Assembly (NCBI RefSeq): GCF_041860085.1
Contig: NZ_CP124747.1
Coordinates: forward strand, 6,409,001-6,473,000
Source: Schlesneria sp. DSM 10557
Lineage (GTDB): Bacteria; Planctomycetota; Planctomycetia; Planctomycetales; Planctomycetaceae
DNA length: 64,000 nucleotides
Direction: 5' to 3'
Numbering within the stretch: position 1 is the stretch's first letter; each line of letters opens with the position of its first letter. This document shows positions 34,870 through 44,638 of the stretch, piece after piece. Position numbers and translations under genes: made by a program. The notes below the pieces were generated by a model, which was not told where the DNA came from, made no database searches, and was given only the letters and a program-made list of their open reading frames with translations.

Positions 34870-37800
34870 ATGAAGTGGCATCTTTGCGTTTTCGTCTTGT
34901 GTATCTCGCTATCGTCGACGGTCAGTGCTCAATCGCAGCTTGAGCTGAAGAAGGGCGATCACATCTGCATTGTGGGTGGCACCGTCGCCGAACGCATGCA
35001 GCACTACGGCTGGCTCGAAACCTATATTCACGCAAAGTTTCCCGACGCCGAACTTGTCTTTCGCAATCTGGCTTACAGTGGTGATGAGATCAACGGATTT
35101 CGCGATCGCAACAAGCGACTCCGTTCGATGGACTTTGGTACGCACGATCAATGGCTGAGCGGCAATGCTCCCTGTCCGCAAGTCGACAAGCTTTCCAAAC
35201 GCGACGAAGGAAAGGTGCGGGAGAACCGGTTTGAACTGACCAACACCAATGCCGACGTCGTCTTCGCCTTCTACGGCTACAACGAGTCCTTTGCCGGTGA
35301 AGCAGGCCTCGCAGAATTCAAGGAAAACGTGGATGCCTTCATCAAGCACACCTTGAGCCAGCAGTACAACGGAAAGTCAGCGCCACGCCTCGTCCTGTTC
35401 TCGCCGATCGCGCATGAATTTGTCGGCGATCCCAATTTGCTGTCGCGGACACAGGTCGTGGCTGCCAATGCCCGACTCAATTTGTATTCCAATGCCATGG
35501 GCGAAGTCGCCCGTGCCAACTCGGTCTTGTTCGTAGACTTGTTCACGCCGACCTTGAAGTTATTTAACGGCGATTCCCCGGTCGTCGGCAATTCTCGTGA
35601 CAGCAAGGCCCCTGTTGCGACCATCAACGGCGTCCACCAGAACGCTGACGGTGACCGGACGATCGCCCGCGTTGCTGTTCAAGGCCTGTTCAAATCGAAG
35701 AGCGAGCAGCTCGATTCGATTCCTGCATCCCGGCTCAGCTCCATTCAGGCTGCGGTCAACGACAAAAACTTCTACTGGTACAACCGCTATCGGGTTACAG
35801 ACGGCTATTCGACCTACGGTGACCGGGCGTTTCTCAAGTTTTCCGAGGGGCCCGGTGGGTATGGAGACGGACTGTCGAATTACTCCGTCGGCCAGCGTGA
35901 ACTCGACGTCCTGGATACGCTGACGTCCAACCGTGACAAGGTCGTCTGGGCAGCGGCACAGGGGAAAACGATCAAGCCGGACGATACGAACCTGCCCCAG
36001 TTCCTGGAAGTGATTTCCAACAAACCCGGTCCGCTCGAAGGGGGCAAGCACCTGTTCCTTTCGGGGGAAGAAGCAATCAAGAAGATGACGGTTGCTAAGA
36101 ACATCAAGGTTGAACTGTTCGCGGACGAGTCGATGTTTCCCGAACTGATCAATCCCGTGCAGATGGCCTTTGATACACGCGGTCGTCTGTGGGTGGCGAC
36201 CTGGCCGACGTATCCGCACTGGAAGCCGACAACGCCCATGAACGACAGCCTGCTGATCCTGGAAGACACCAATCACGACGGCAAGGCGGACAAGTGCATC
36301 ACCTTCGCCGGTGACCTGCACAATCCTACTGGCTTTGAATTCTGGGGAGGCGGCGTCCTGGTAGCACAGGGACCGGATCTGCTGTTTCTGAAAGACACGA
36401 ATGGAGACGACAAATACGACGTGAAGGAACGTGTTGTTCACGGGTTCGACACCGCCGATACGCACCACACGATCAACAGCTTTGCTCTTGATCCGGGTGG
36501 CGCGATGTACTTCCAGGAAGGGACATTTCATCATTCGCAGATTGAGACCCCCTGGGGGGCTCCTCGCCGCGTCGCGAACGGGGCAGTGTTCCGTTATGAA
36601 CCCCGGTCCCAGAAGACCGACGTCTACGTGACCTATGGATTCGCCAATCCACACGGCCATTCATTTAATGCCTGGGGACAGGACATCGTCGTGGATGGAA
36701 CCGGTTCTGCTCCATACGACGCGACGCTGATGTCCAGCTTCCTCGAATACCCTCACAAGCACAGTGGCACACCGACGGTCTACAAACAACGCACACGCCC
36801 CTGCCCGGCGATTGAATACCTCAGCAGCAGCCACTTTCCTGAAGAGATGCGCGGCAGCCTGCTCGTCGGGAACGTCATCGGGCTCCAGGGAATCCTGCAG
36901 TACAAGGTTTTCGAGGACGGAGGGAGTTTCGGGGCGACCGAGTTCCCTGAAACACTGGTCATGTCGAGTGATCCCAATTTCCGTCCTGCCGATATCGAAA
37001 CGGCACCGGATGGTACAATTTATTTCACCGATTGGCAGAATCCAATCATCGGACACATGCAGCACAACTTGCGTGACCCCAATCGCGACCGGATTCACGG
37101 CCGTGTCTACCGCATTCGATACGAGGGACGCGATCTGATCAAACCGATCCCCATTGCTGGTCAACCGATCGGCAAGCTGCTGGACGTTCTGAAAGAGAAA
37201 GATGACCGCGTCCGTTCACGAGCGCGCATCGAACTTTCCGCTCGACTCACCGCTGATGTGATTGCGGCGCTGGAACCCTGGCTCGCCCGGCTGGATAAGA
37301 ATCATGCAGATTACGATCACCATGCACTCGAGGGACTCTGGGTTCACCAGCATCACAATGTGCTTAATACAGCATTGCTGGAACAACTTTTGAAGGCCCG
37401 GGATCATCGCGCACGGGCAGCCGCGATTCGTGTGCTGCAGGCTTGGCGGGATCGCGTCAGCAATACTCTGGATCTGCTGAAACAGGCGGCGAACGATGAG
37501 GCCCCCCGAGTTCGATTGCAGGCAATCTGGGCGGCCAGCTTCCTGCCGCAGGCGGAAGCGGCCGAAGTTGTGCTGATCGCGCGCGAAAAACCGACAGATG
37601 CGTTTATTGACCACATGTCGAAGGAAGTCATGCGGACGCTTCAACCCTATCTGGATCTTGCCAGCCGGGAAAACCGACGTGTGGAATTCACCTCCGATGC
37701 CGGTGCCAGGTACTTCCTGAAGAGTCTTACAAATGACCAGCTGCTGAACGAAAAGCGCGACCGACTGGTCTACGTGGAAATGCTGAACCGGCCTGGGCTG

Positions 37801-40020
37801 CGGGATGAAGCCCGACGCGAGGCCATCGAAGGACTTTCGCGGCTGGACAACAAGCCACAGTTGGCCGTGATTATGGATGCCATCAATACGCTGGACGGAA
37901 AGCAGTCGAATGCGGACGTCACCGTGATCTTTGATCTGGTGCGACAACTGACGGGACGAAGTGCCGCGGAACTGACGACGGCTCGTGCGGAACTCGAAAA
38001 GCTGGCGACATCCGCAAAGCAACCCATCTTCCGACAGATCGGGTTTGTCTCGTTGATCAATGTCGATGGCACGATCGATAAGTCCTGGGCGCTGGCGACA
38101 ACCAGTTCAAACCACCTGATTGATTTCGTGAACGCGTTGCCATTGATCAGCGACGCCTCGATTCGGGCCAGTCTGTACGACAAGGTGGTGCCACTGCTTG
38201 ACGGGCTTCCTGCTTCCATCGCCGGCACGACCTCTAAAGGAACGCTGGGACGCTATGTGCGAGTTGAGTTGCCCGGAAAGGGAACCTTGACACTTGCTGA
38301 AGTCGAAGTGCTCAGCGGTGGTGTGAATATCGCTCGCCGGGGCAAAGCGACGCAGAAGAATACCGCTTCGGGGGGGGATGCTTCCCGTGGTATCGATGGG
38401 AACAAGTCCGGTGCCTATGGCGATGGCGGGCAGACCCATACCGAAGAGAATACCGCACAGCCGTGGTGGGAAGTCGATCTGGGCGAGGTCTATCCGATCG
38501 ATCAGATTAACATCTTCAACCGGACCGAGATTCCTGATCGGCTGGACCAGTTCACGTTGAAAGTGCTGGACGACAAGCGGGCTGAAGTCTTCGTCAAAGA
38601 GAAGAACCCTGCTCCAAAGGTCAGCGTTTCCTTCACTCTTGAGGGGGGCGGTCCCGAGTCGCTTGTCCGTCGTGCCGCCATGCTGGCCCTGACCTACGTT
38701 CGCGGACAGGAACCAAGAACGTTTTCACTGCTTCAAAAATTTGTGAAGGAAGATGTAGAACGAAGCACGGCCATTCGTGCTCTTCAGCGACTGCCACAGT
38801 CGGCCTGGCCGAAGGATGAAGCGGCGCCGCTGCTGGAGGTGTTGATTGCTTCGATTCAGAAGACCCCCGCGGCCGACCGGACATCTCCAGCGGCCCTGGA
38901 TGCACTCGAGTTTTCCGACGCACTGACGACGCTGCTGCCGGTGGAAGAGGCGAAGAAGACGCGCGCCATCCTGGGTGAACTGGGCGTTCGCGTCATCAAG
39001 ATCGGGACGATCTTCGAGAAAATGGCGTTCGATAAGGATCTGGTCGTTGTCGCGGCGGGCAAACCGGTCGAATTCCTGCTTGAGAACAGCGATCTGATGC
39101 CACACAACTTTGTGATCACTCAGCCAGGGGCACTCGAGGAAATTGGACTGATGTCTGAAGCCAACGCCCAACAACCGGCGTTTGCCGAGCGATACTACGT
39201 GCCGCAGTCGGACAAGGTTCTTGCCAAGAGTACCTTACTGCAGCCTCGCGACAGCCAGCGAGTCAGCTTTACGGCACCGCAGCAACCCGGCGTCTATCCC
39301 TTTGTGTGTACCTATCCGGGGCACTGGCGCCGCATGTACGGTGCCTTGTATGTCGTCCCGAATCTGGACGAGTATCTCGCCAGTCCGGAACCGTATCTCG
39401 CTGCGAATCACATAGAGCCGGTCGATGCATTGCTTAAGGATCGTCGGCCCCGAACCGAGTGGAAGTTTGAAGATCTGTCCGACATTGTTGCGACGCTCGC
39501 GGTAAGTCGTGGCCACGGAAACAGCGACGACCATTCGCATGCAAGACCCAACTTTGGCAATGGCAAGCAGCTGTTTACGGTGGCCAACTGTGTCGGCTGT
39601 CACAAATTCGACGGTGCTGGTCGCGAGTTTGGTCCGGACCTCACGAAGCTCGAACCCAAATGGACCAGTGTCGATATTCTCAAGGAAATTCTTGATCCTT
39701 CCGCCAAGATCAATGACAAGTACCAGACCAACGTCATTGAGCTGGGGAATGGAAAAGTCGTTACGGGGCTCGTGGTCGAAGAAACCCCCGATGTGATCAA
39801 GATCGTCGAAAATCCACTCATTAAGGCCGAACCGATCGAGGTCAAACGGAGTGAGATCGTCGAACGGGAAAAATCCAAAGTTTCCATCATGCCGAAGGGC
39901 CTGTTGGACAAACTGACTCGGGACGAAATTCTGGATCTCGTTGCGTACGTGAATTCACGAGGCAACCGGAACCATCCCGTTTACAAAGCGGGTGCCGAAA
40001 AAGGTGGACACAAGCACTAG
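34870..40020 (+). CDS. PVC-type haem-binding CxxCH protein with copper domain
   Basis: 1716 residues. Signal peptide 1-20. Residues about 28-280 are an SGNH-hydrolase-like domain with a degenerate nucleophile motif (GGT in place of GDS) but a retained NGVHQNADG block. Residues about 400-780 form the planctomycete PVC dehydrogenase/beta-propeller domain (LINPVQMAFDTRGRLWVATWPTYPHW). HEAT-like repeats follow. Residues about 1130-1245 resemble a discoidin/F5-8C sugar-binding domain (WWEVDLGEVYPIDQINIFNR). About 1370-1500 is a cupredoxin with ligands His1412, Cys1480, His1485, Met1489, in the azurin C-x4-H-x3-M spacing. A C-terminal cytochrome c domain has C1574-VG-C1577-H1578. It is probably a periplasmic oxidoreductase passing electrons between copper and haem. 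ATG follows GAGGAACG. Confidence 0.92.
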   Translation: MKWHLCVFVLCISLSSTVSAQSQLELKKGDHICIVGGTVAERMQHYGWLETYIHAKFPDAELVFRNLAYSGDEINGFRDRNKRLRSMDFGTHDQWLSGNAPCPQVDKLSKRDEGKVRENRFELTNTNADVVFAFYGYNESFAGEAGLAEFKENVDAFIKHTLSQQYNGKSAPRLVLFSPIAHEFVGDPNLLSRTQVVAANARLNLYSNAMGEVARANSVLFVDLFTPTLKLFNGDSPVVGNSRDSKAPVATINGVHQNADGDRTIARVAVQGLFKSKSEQLDSIPASRLSSIQAAVNDKNFYWYNRYRVTDGYSTYGDRAFLKFSEGPGGYGDGLSNYSVGQRELDVLDTLTSNRDKVVWAAAQGKTIKPDDTNLPQFLEVISNKPGPLEGGKHLFLSGEEAIKKMTVAKNIKVELFADESMFPELINPVQMAFDTRGRLWVATWPTYPHWKPTTPMNDSLLILEDTNHDGKADKCITFAGDLHNPTGFEFWGGGVLVAQGPDLLFLKDTNGDDKYDVKERVVHGFDTADTHHTINSFALDPGGAMYFQEGTFHHSQIETPWGAPRRVANGAVFRYEPRSQKTDVYVTYGFANPHGHSFNAWGQDIVVDGTGSAPYDATLMSSFLEYPHKHSGTPTVYKQRTRPCPAIEYLSSSHFPEEMRGSLLVGNVIGLQGILQYKVFEDGGSFGATEFPETLVMSSDPNFRPADIETAPDGTIYFTDWQNPIIGHMQHNLRDPNRDRIHGRVYRIRYEGRDLIKPIPIAGQPIGKLLDVLKEKDDRVRSRARIELSARLTADVIAALEPWLARLDKNHADYDHHALEGLWVHQHHNVLNTALLEQLLKARDHRARAAAIRVLQAWRDRVSNTLDLLKQAANDEAPRVRLQAIWAASFLPQAEAAEVVLIAREKPTDAFIDHMSKEVMRTLQPYLDLASRENRRVEFTSDAGARYFLKSLTNDQLLNEKRDRLVYVEMLNRPGLRDEARREAIEGLSRLDNKPQLAVIMDAINTLDGKQSNADVTVIFDLVRQLTGRSAAELTTARAELEKLATSAKQPIFRQIGFVSLINVDGTIDKSWALATTSSNHLIDFVNALPLISDASIRASLYDKVVPLLDGLPASIAGTTSKGTLGRYVRVELPGKGTLTLAEVEVLSGGVNIARRGKATQKNTASGGDASRGIDGNKSGAYGDGGQTHTEENTAQPWWEVDLGEVYPIDQINIFNRTEIPDRLDQFTLKVLDDKRAEVFVKEKNPAPKVSVSFTLEGGGPESLVRRAAMLALTYVRGQEPRTFSLLQKFVKEDVERSTAIRALQRLPQSAWPKDEAAPLLEVLIASIQKTPAADRTSPAALDALEFSDALTTLLPVEEAKKTRAILGELGVRVIKIGTIFEKMAFDKDLVVVAAGKPVEFLLENSDLMPHNFVITQPGALEEIGLMSEANAQQPAFAERYYVPQSDKVLAKSTLLQPRDSQRVSFTAPQQPGVYPFVCTYPGHWRRMYGALYVVPNLDEYLASPEPYLAANHIEPVDALLKDRRPRTEWKFEDLSDIVATLAVSRGHGNSDDHSHARPNFGNGKQLFTVANCVGCHKFDGAGREFGPDLTKLEPKWTSVDILKEILDPSAKINDKYQTNVIELGNGKVVTGLVVEETPDVIKIVENPLIKAEPIEVKRSEIVEREKSKVSIMPKGLLDKLTRDEILDLVAYVNSRGNRNHPVYKAGAEKGGHKH

Positions 40021-40044
40021 CCCGCCTTGTCGGTCGCGATAGAG

Positions 40045-40080
40045 GAATCCCTGGCGGCGCTCAGGTGCCGCCGGGGATTC
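40045..40080 (+). terminator. Stem-loop after the giant haem protein gene
   Basis: 14-bp stem (40045-40058 and 40067-40080) with one G-T pair and an 8-nt loop, 24 bp past the stop codon. No T-run follows, so it may be a terminator-like structure or 3'-end stabiliser. Confidence 0.5.
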
Positions 40081-40317
40081 GCCTCATGCAAACTGGAGTC
40101 GGAACTGATTGTGGGCAGAGCCCCGGTGGGGTAAGGACTGACTGCCAGCACTGATCGTGACACGGCAGAAAGTGTTTATCTCGCCACCGCAATCTGCCAT
40201 ACTCCACCGGCCTGAACACGGGATGAGCCTGTTCCGTGAGGGGAAGAAAATCCCACGCAACCAGGACGGTCTGCGTAAGCCTGTGTGTGTATCTTGTGTC
40301 TTTTTGAAGGTTATTCC

Positions 40318-41667
40318 GTGAATCTTGCGACCATCGCCTGGAAAAGCATCCGTGAGCGCGGATTGGCTTCCTCATTGACCGCTCTCAGTGTAGCACTGGG
40401 CGTGATGTTGATGGTGGCGGTCCTTGTGATCTATGGGATCCTGCAATCCATATTCAGTCAGCGGGCCATCAACTACGACCTGATCGTGGGAGCCAAAGGG
40501 GATCCCCTGCAACTGGTCCTGAGCACCGTCTACCACATCAGTCCACCGATCGAGAATTTGCCCTATCGGTACTTTCAGGAATTGAAGAAGGATCCCCGTG
40601 TTGCTGTCGCCATTCCGGTTGCGATGGGGGATGTCACAGAACAAGGCGGTTTTCCGATTGTGGGGACCGTACCTGAATTTTTCGACGTCGACTACGCCCC
40701 TAAACAACCCTTTATGGTGAAAGGGCATGGGTTTCGGCGGGACTTCGATGCCTACATCGGCGACCGGGTTGCACGGGAGAATGGCTGGGGACTGGGGAGC
40801 AAGCTGAAACTGGTTCACGGAGGTGCGGAATCAGATCATGTCCATGATGAAGAATTTGAGGTGGTCGGGATCCTCGCCCCCACCGGGACGCCTCATGACA
40901 AAACGGTGTACGTGAATTTGAAAGGCTTCTACCAGATTCAGGGGCACGACAAACCTCTCAAAGAAGCGATCGAACGAGAACGTAAGTTCTTCGGTGAACC
41001 TGCTCTGACTGACGAAGAGCTCAAGTCAGAAATTGCCCGAATTCAGAAGAAATACGGAGTGCACGACCACAGTGCCGGGGGGCACGACCATCACGGACAC
41101 AGCCACGATCTTCCCGATGTACAGAAGGAAGTGACGGCAGTCCTCCTGCAATGTAAATCCGCAATTGCTGCGAACCTGATGGCGGGGGAACTCAAGAAAG
41201 GGAATCAGGGACAGGGAGTGAATCCGATTGTTCCCATGCAGAGACTGTTCACGGAGTTTCTTGCCCCTGCGCAAGCGATGTTTCTGGTCATGACCGCCCT
41301 GATCGTGCTGGTATCAGGGATCGGGATTTTTGTGAGCATTTACAACTCGATGTCAGCTCGCCGACGTGAAATCGCCATCATGCGGGCGTTGGGGGCGCAA
41401 CGAGGAACTGTCCTCACTATTGTCCTGGCGGAATCAATCATTCTCTGCGTAGGCGGAGGTCTGTTAGGTCTGTTGCTGGGCCATGGACTGGTCTTCGCAG
41501 CGGCCCCCATTGTCGCTGCAAAAACCGGTCTGCTGATCGACCCGCGTGCATTCTCCACCTACGAACTGGTCGTATTGCCGGTTCTCTTGCTGATGGGGGC
41601 GCTGGTCGGATTTCTGCCGGGGATGACGGCCTACCAGACGGATGTTGCCGAGTCGCTTAACAACTGA
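40318..41667 (+). CDS. FtsX/MacB-type ABC transporter permease with His-rich loop
   Basis: 449 residues from GTG 40318, which follows GAAGG; an in-frame upstream ATG-like start at 40285 has none. The layout is that of the MacB/LolC family: one N-terminal transmembrane helix (SLTALSVALGVMLMVAVLVIYG), a large periplasmic domain, and three C-terminal helices with the family segment SARRREIAIMRALGAQRGTVLTIVLAESI. The periplasmic domain holds a His-rich loop HDHSAGGHDHHGHSHD (about residues 255-270), a likely zinc or copper binding patch. No ATPase gene lies next to it. It may use a distant MacB/LolD-type ATPase or be a mechanotransmission partner. The neighbour upstream is the copper/haem protein, but a hairpin separates them. 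Confidence 0.88.
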   Translation: MNLATIAWKSIRERGLASSLTALSVALGVMLMVAVLVIYGILQSIFSQRAINYDLIVGAKGDPLQLVLSTVYHISPPIENLPYRYFQELKKDPRVAVAIPVAMGDVTEQGGFPIVGTVPEFFDVDYAPKQPFMVKGHGFRRDFDAYIGDRVARENGWGLGSKLKLVHGGAESDHVHDEEFEVVGILAPTGTPHDKTVYVNLKGFYQIQGHDKPLKEAIERERKFFGEPALTDEELKSEIARIQKKYGVHDHSAGGHDHHGHSHDLPDVQKEVTAVLLQCKSAIAANLMAGELKKGNQGQGVNPIVPMQRLFTEFLAPAQAMFLVMTALIVLVSGIGIFVSIYNSMSARRREIAIMRALGAQRGTVLTIVLAESIILCVGGGLLGLLLGHGLVFAAAPIVAAKTGLLIDPRAFSTYELVVLPVLLLMGALVGFLPGMTAYQTDVAESLNN

Positions 41668-41689
41668 TCGCCGCCATGGGGGCCTTGCG

Positions 41690-42187
41690 TCATCGTTTTA
41701 ATGGGGCGAGCGCGAGCAGTTGGTCCAGCGTTACGCCCCAGCCTTGCTGGAAGCCCATTGCATCATGCCGCTTGCGTCCTTCGGGGGTGGTGTGCCGGAC
41801 ATGTCCCGTGTATTTTGTCCCCCCCGGTACCTTTTCGAATGAGATCGTTGCAGTGAAGGCGAACGGGGCTTCGGATGTGTCTTTGGGTCGATAACCCGGG
41901 CCCAGCATCCAGGTCCAAGTCAGTCTTCGATTCTTCACGATCTCGAGAAAGCAGCCGGTGTTCTCGGTCGTTTCTCCGTCAGGCCCCTGCATGACGGTCC
42001 GAAAAATTCCACCTGGAATGAGGTTGATCTCGCATTCGATCGTCTTCCAGGGGGGAGGACAGAACCAGGTTTTCAGCACTTCGGGGTCTGTCCAACCCGT
42101 CCAGAGGTGCTTTGCGGTCACTTTGACAAGTCGCTCGAACTTGAGATCCAGTTCTGGATCAAACTGATCGTGAGTCTCGACGTGCAT
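41690..42187 (-). CDS. AHSA1/SRPBCC domain-containing protein
   Basis: 165 residues with the activator-of-Hsp90-ATPase homologue 1-like fold (START/Bet v1 superfamily). Landmarks: LKFERLVKVTAKHLWTGWTDPEVLKTWFCPPPW, GGIFRTVMQGPDGE, FLEIVKNRRLTWTWML and FQQGWGVTLDQL. Members are small hydrophobic-ligand-binding or uncharacterised proteins, not co-chaperones as the name implies. It ends 22 bp from the converging permease and has no other linked gene. Confidence 0.9.
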   Translation of the reverse strand: MHVETHDQFDPELDLKFERLVKVTAKHLWTGWTDPEVLKTWFCPPPWKTIECEINLIPGGIFRTVMQGPDGETTENTGCFLEIVKNRRLTWTWMLGPGYRPKDTSEAPFAFTATISFEKVPGGTKYTGHVRHTTPEGRKRHDAMGFQQGWGVTLDQLLALAPLKR

Positions 42188-42259
42188 GCATACTGTTCCT
42201 TCTGGAGTGGGGGCGGGTCAGCGCCCACTGCCGCACTGGGGGACAAGATGCGATGACGG

Positions 42260-42502
42260 TCAGTAGTGCGGCGGTTTTTCGTCGTTGATGTCCCGTTCCT
42301 GCCCCCCTTCATTGACAATATCAATGCGTCGTTCGAGTTTCGAGATCTGATCGCGGGTTCCTGTCAGCTCGCCTTGAACGGCCAGCAGAACGGAGTGCAT
42401 CTGCTCGAGTTCGTGCTGGAGATGAGCTACCGCCATTTCGAGGCGGATAATGTGATCGGCGGTTTCGTCAGGGGTCACGTTTTTGCTTTCTAGCGAACGC
42501 AT
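42260..42502 (-). CDS. SlyX family protein
   Basis: 80 residues, mostly one coiled coil (RLEMAVAHLQHELEQMHSVLLAVQGELTGT... ). It ends in EKPPHY, matching the PPHY ending of SlyX. SlyX proteins are short coiled-coil proteins of unknown function found across proteobacteria and beyond. The start ATG 42502 has no strong ribosome-binding site. It lies 72 bp upstream of the AHSA1 gene on the same strand and may be co-transcribed with it. Confidence 0.85.
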   Translation of the reverse strand: MRSLESKNVTPDETADHIIRLEMAVAHLQHELEQMHSVLLAVQGELTGTRDQISKLERRIDIVNEGGQERDINDEKPPHY

Positions 42503-42771
42503 CAGGCCAAGGATGACGTTCCGGAGGAGGAGTAACGACCAATCACTGCTGATTTATCAGGAAGAAAACCAGGTCACAATGGGGCAGGGAGTCGGGAATT
42601 CCGCAGTGAACCAGGATCCGTCGAGAAGGGTGTGAATCGCGGCTGCCGGAAGTTAATTGGGTTTGATCGATTCCCGATCATCGGATAATGTCTAAAAAGT
42701 CATCGTTTTCGATACCGAACGCACCAACGTGCGAATCGGGCTTATCTTAATGATTGCGAAGGATCGTTCAG

Positions 42772-43632
42772 ATGCCCAAATTTGTTGCCGGGATGGGGTC
42801 GATTGGCGGATTGTCGAGAACCGTCGGTTACTGCATGGTCTCGATGGCCGTTTCCGCGATGACTGTCGACGCACAGACCAATACCGAACAGGTCACGACC
42901 ACGGTGAATAAAGCGCCGGCAGCGGACCGGGTCGAGGTCGATGAGGCCCATGCTCTCTATATTCCGCTGCAACTGGCGTACAAGGCGCACGACAAACTCG
43001 AAGAGATCGAAGATTACGAATGCATTTTCGTCAAGCGGGAAGTGATCGGAAAAAAGCTGATCAAGGCCTCGATGAAAATGAAGTTTCGCGAAGAGCCGTT
43101 CAGCGTCTACCTGAAGTTCCTCGACAATAGCCCCGGTCGCGAGGTTCTGTACGTTAAAGGGCAGAATAACAACAACCTGCTGGTACGCGAAGCGGGTTTC
43201 AAGTCCATTATCGGAACTGTCGCGCTCCCTCCTGCCGGCCCGGATGCCATGGCGGAAAGCAAGCATCCCATTACGTCGATCGGAATGAAGCAGATGCTTC
43301 AACGGGTCATCAAGCAGTGGGAACTCGAATCCAAGTTTGACGGCACCACCACGCAAAAGCGTCCCAATTCGAAGCTGCCGACGGGTGAGATCTGCACGGT
43401 GTTCGAATCAGTGCATGAAAAGCCCTACAAAGACTTCAAATTTCACACGACCAGGCTCTGGATCGAAGACAAGTCGGGGCTGCCGATCGGCGTCCAGCAA
43501 CTCGGTTTTCCCGGCAAGACGGACAAAGAGCCCCCCCTGGTCGAAGAATACTTCTATAATGACGTAAAACCGAATCGAAAGTTTACTGACACCGATTTCG
43601 ACAAGAATAACAAGAGTTACTCATTCCGATGA
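42772..43632 (+). CDS. DUF1571 domain-containing exported protein
   Basis: 286 residues. A signal-like hydrophobic N-terminus (VGYCMVSMAVSAMTVDAQT) is followed by DUF1571: HDKLEEIEDYECIFVKRE, MKMKFREEPFSVYLKFL, PGREVLYVKGQNNNNLL and a C-terminal YFYNDVKPNRKFTDTDFD. The family is almost confined to planctomycetes and has a lipoprotein-carrier-like (LolA/outer membrane lipoprotein sorting) appearance, consistent with a periplasmic lipid-binding role; this is inference. ATG 42772 has AAGGATC; its stop overlaps the panC start by 4 bp (ATGA), so the two are translationally coupled. Confidence 0.88.
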   Translation: MPKFVAGMGSIGGLSRTVGYCMVSMAVSAMTVDAQTNTEQVTTTVNKAPAADRVEVDEAHALYIPLQLAYKAHDKLEEIEDYECIFVKREVIGKKLIKASMKMKFREEPFSVYLKFLDNSPGREVLYVKGQNNNNLLVREAGFKSIIGTVALPPAGPDAMAESKHPITSIGMKQMLQRVIKQWELESKFDGTTTQKRPNSKLPTGEICTVFESVHEKPYKDFKFHTTRLWIEDKSGLPIGVQQLGFPGKTDKEPPLVEEYFYNDVKPNRKFTDTDFDKNNKSYSFR

Positions 43633-44504
43633 CCAGCCCCGACCGAACGCCGCCCCACATTGCGGAAACAACGGCCGACGTTCGCGCTGCCGTCATTGCA
43701 AATCAGCGAGCCGGAAAAACAATCGGTTTTGTGCCGACGATGGGGGCTTTACACCCCGGTCACGTGAGCCTGATGACGCGGGCCCGGCAGGAATGCGATG
43801 TTGTCGTCACAAGTATTTTCGTGAACCCCACCCAGTTTGGTCCCAACGAGGACTTTCAGAAGTATCCTCGACCCCGCGATCTCGACCTGAAGATCTGCGG
43901 CGATGCGGGATGCGACATCATCTTTTACCCCAGTGTCGAGGTGATGTACCCGGCGGGATTTCGGACCTTTGTCGAAGTCGAGGGGTTGTCGGACATCCTG
44001 GAAGGAGCAATTCGTCCCGGTCACTTTCGTGGTGTCGCGACTGTTGTGACGAAATTGTTCATGATTGTCGGGGCCGATCGGGCCTACTTCGGTCAAAAAG
44101 ATTACCAGCAGCAGTTGATCATCCGCACGATGGCCCGGGAACTGAACATCCCGACCGAAGTCGTGACCTGTCCCACCTTGCGTGATCCAGATGGTATGGC
44201 GATGAGCAGCCGCAATGCTTACTTGAGCGCCGAAGAACGCCAGCGAGGCCTCTGCTTGTCGAGGGCTCTGGTGGCCGTATCTCAATCGCTCGCCGCGGGT
44301 GAACGTGACCTGTCCCGACTCGAAGCGACGTTGATCGAGCAGCTATCTGCATCATCGGGTGTCGAATTGGACTACGGGGTCATTGTTGATGCTGATACCC
44401 TCGCTCCACTGACGTCCGTGGCATCGGAGATGGTGGCACTGGTTGCGGCACGAGTCGGTACGACGCGCTTGATCGATAACATGCTTTTGAAGCTCCCTGA
44501 ATGA
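43629..44504 (+). CDS. panC: Pantothenate synthetase
   Basis: 291 residues. Condenses pantoate and beta-alanine with ATP to pantothenate, on the route to coenzyme A. The ATP-binding HIGH-like motif is in FVPTMGALHPGH, with VTSIFVNPTQFGPNEDF, GQKDYQQQLIIRTMARELN and the second motif MSSRN before AYLSAEER. The length is normal. It overlaps the DUF1571 gene by 4 bp. panB and panD are not in the window. A 10-bp hairpin lies 16 bp after the stop. Confidence 0.97.
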   Translation: MTSPDRTPPHIAETTADVRAAVIANQRAGKTIGFVPTMGALHPGHVSLMTRARQECDVVVTSIFVNPTQFGPNEDFQKYPRPRDLDLKICGDAGCDIIFYPSVEVMYPAGFRTFVEVEGLSDILEGAIRPGHFRGVATVVTKLFMIVGADRAYFGQKDYQQQLIIRTMARELNIPTEVVTCPTLRDPDGMAMSSRNAYLSAEERQRGLCLSRALVAVSQSLAAGERDLSRLEATLIEQLSASSGVELDYGVIVDADTLAPLTSVASEMVALVAARVGTTRLIDNMLLKLPE

Positions 44505-44520
44505 AGGGCATCCGTGCACG

Positions 44521-44552
44521 CGTCAGGCAAGTTGTCATTGAGTTGTCTGACG
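44521..44552 (+). terminator. Hairpin after panC
   Basis: Arms CGTCAGGCAA (44521-44530) and TTGTCTGACG (44543-44552) pair over 10 bp with one G-T pair, 12-nt loop. No T-run follows, so termination is only suggested. Confidence 0.4.
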
Positions 44553-44638
44553 TCGAAAGTAAATGATTCAAGCACGCCTCGCTCCATCGTTGCTCACAGT
44601 ATTTTATGCTGACACCTGTCGGCTCGGAGACGTTTCCC

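Noticed and set aside
35560..36660. 366-codon minus-strand frame inside the giant haem protein gene
   Set aside because: Antisense shadow; no signal or domain, and the plus-strand gene is continuous here.
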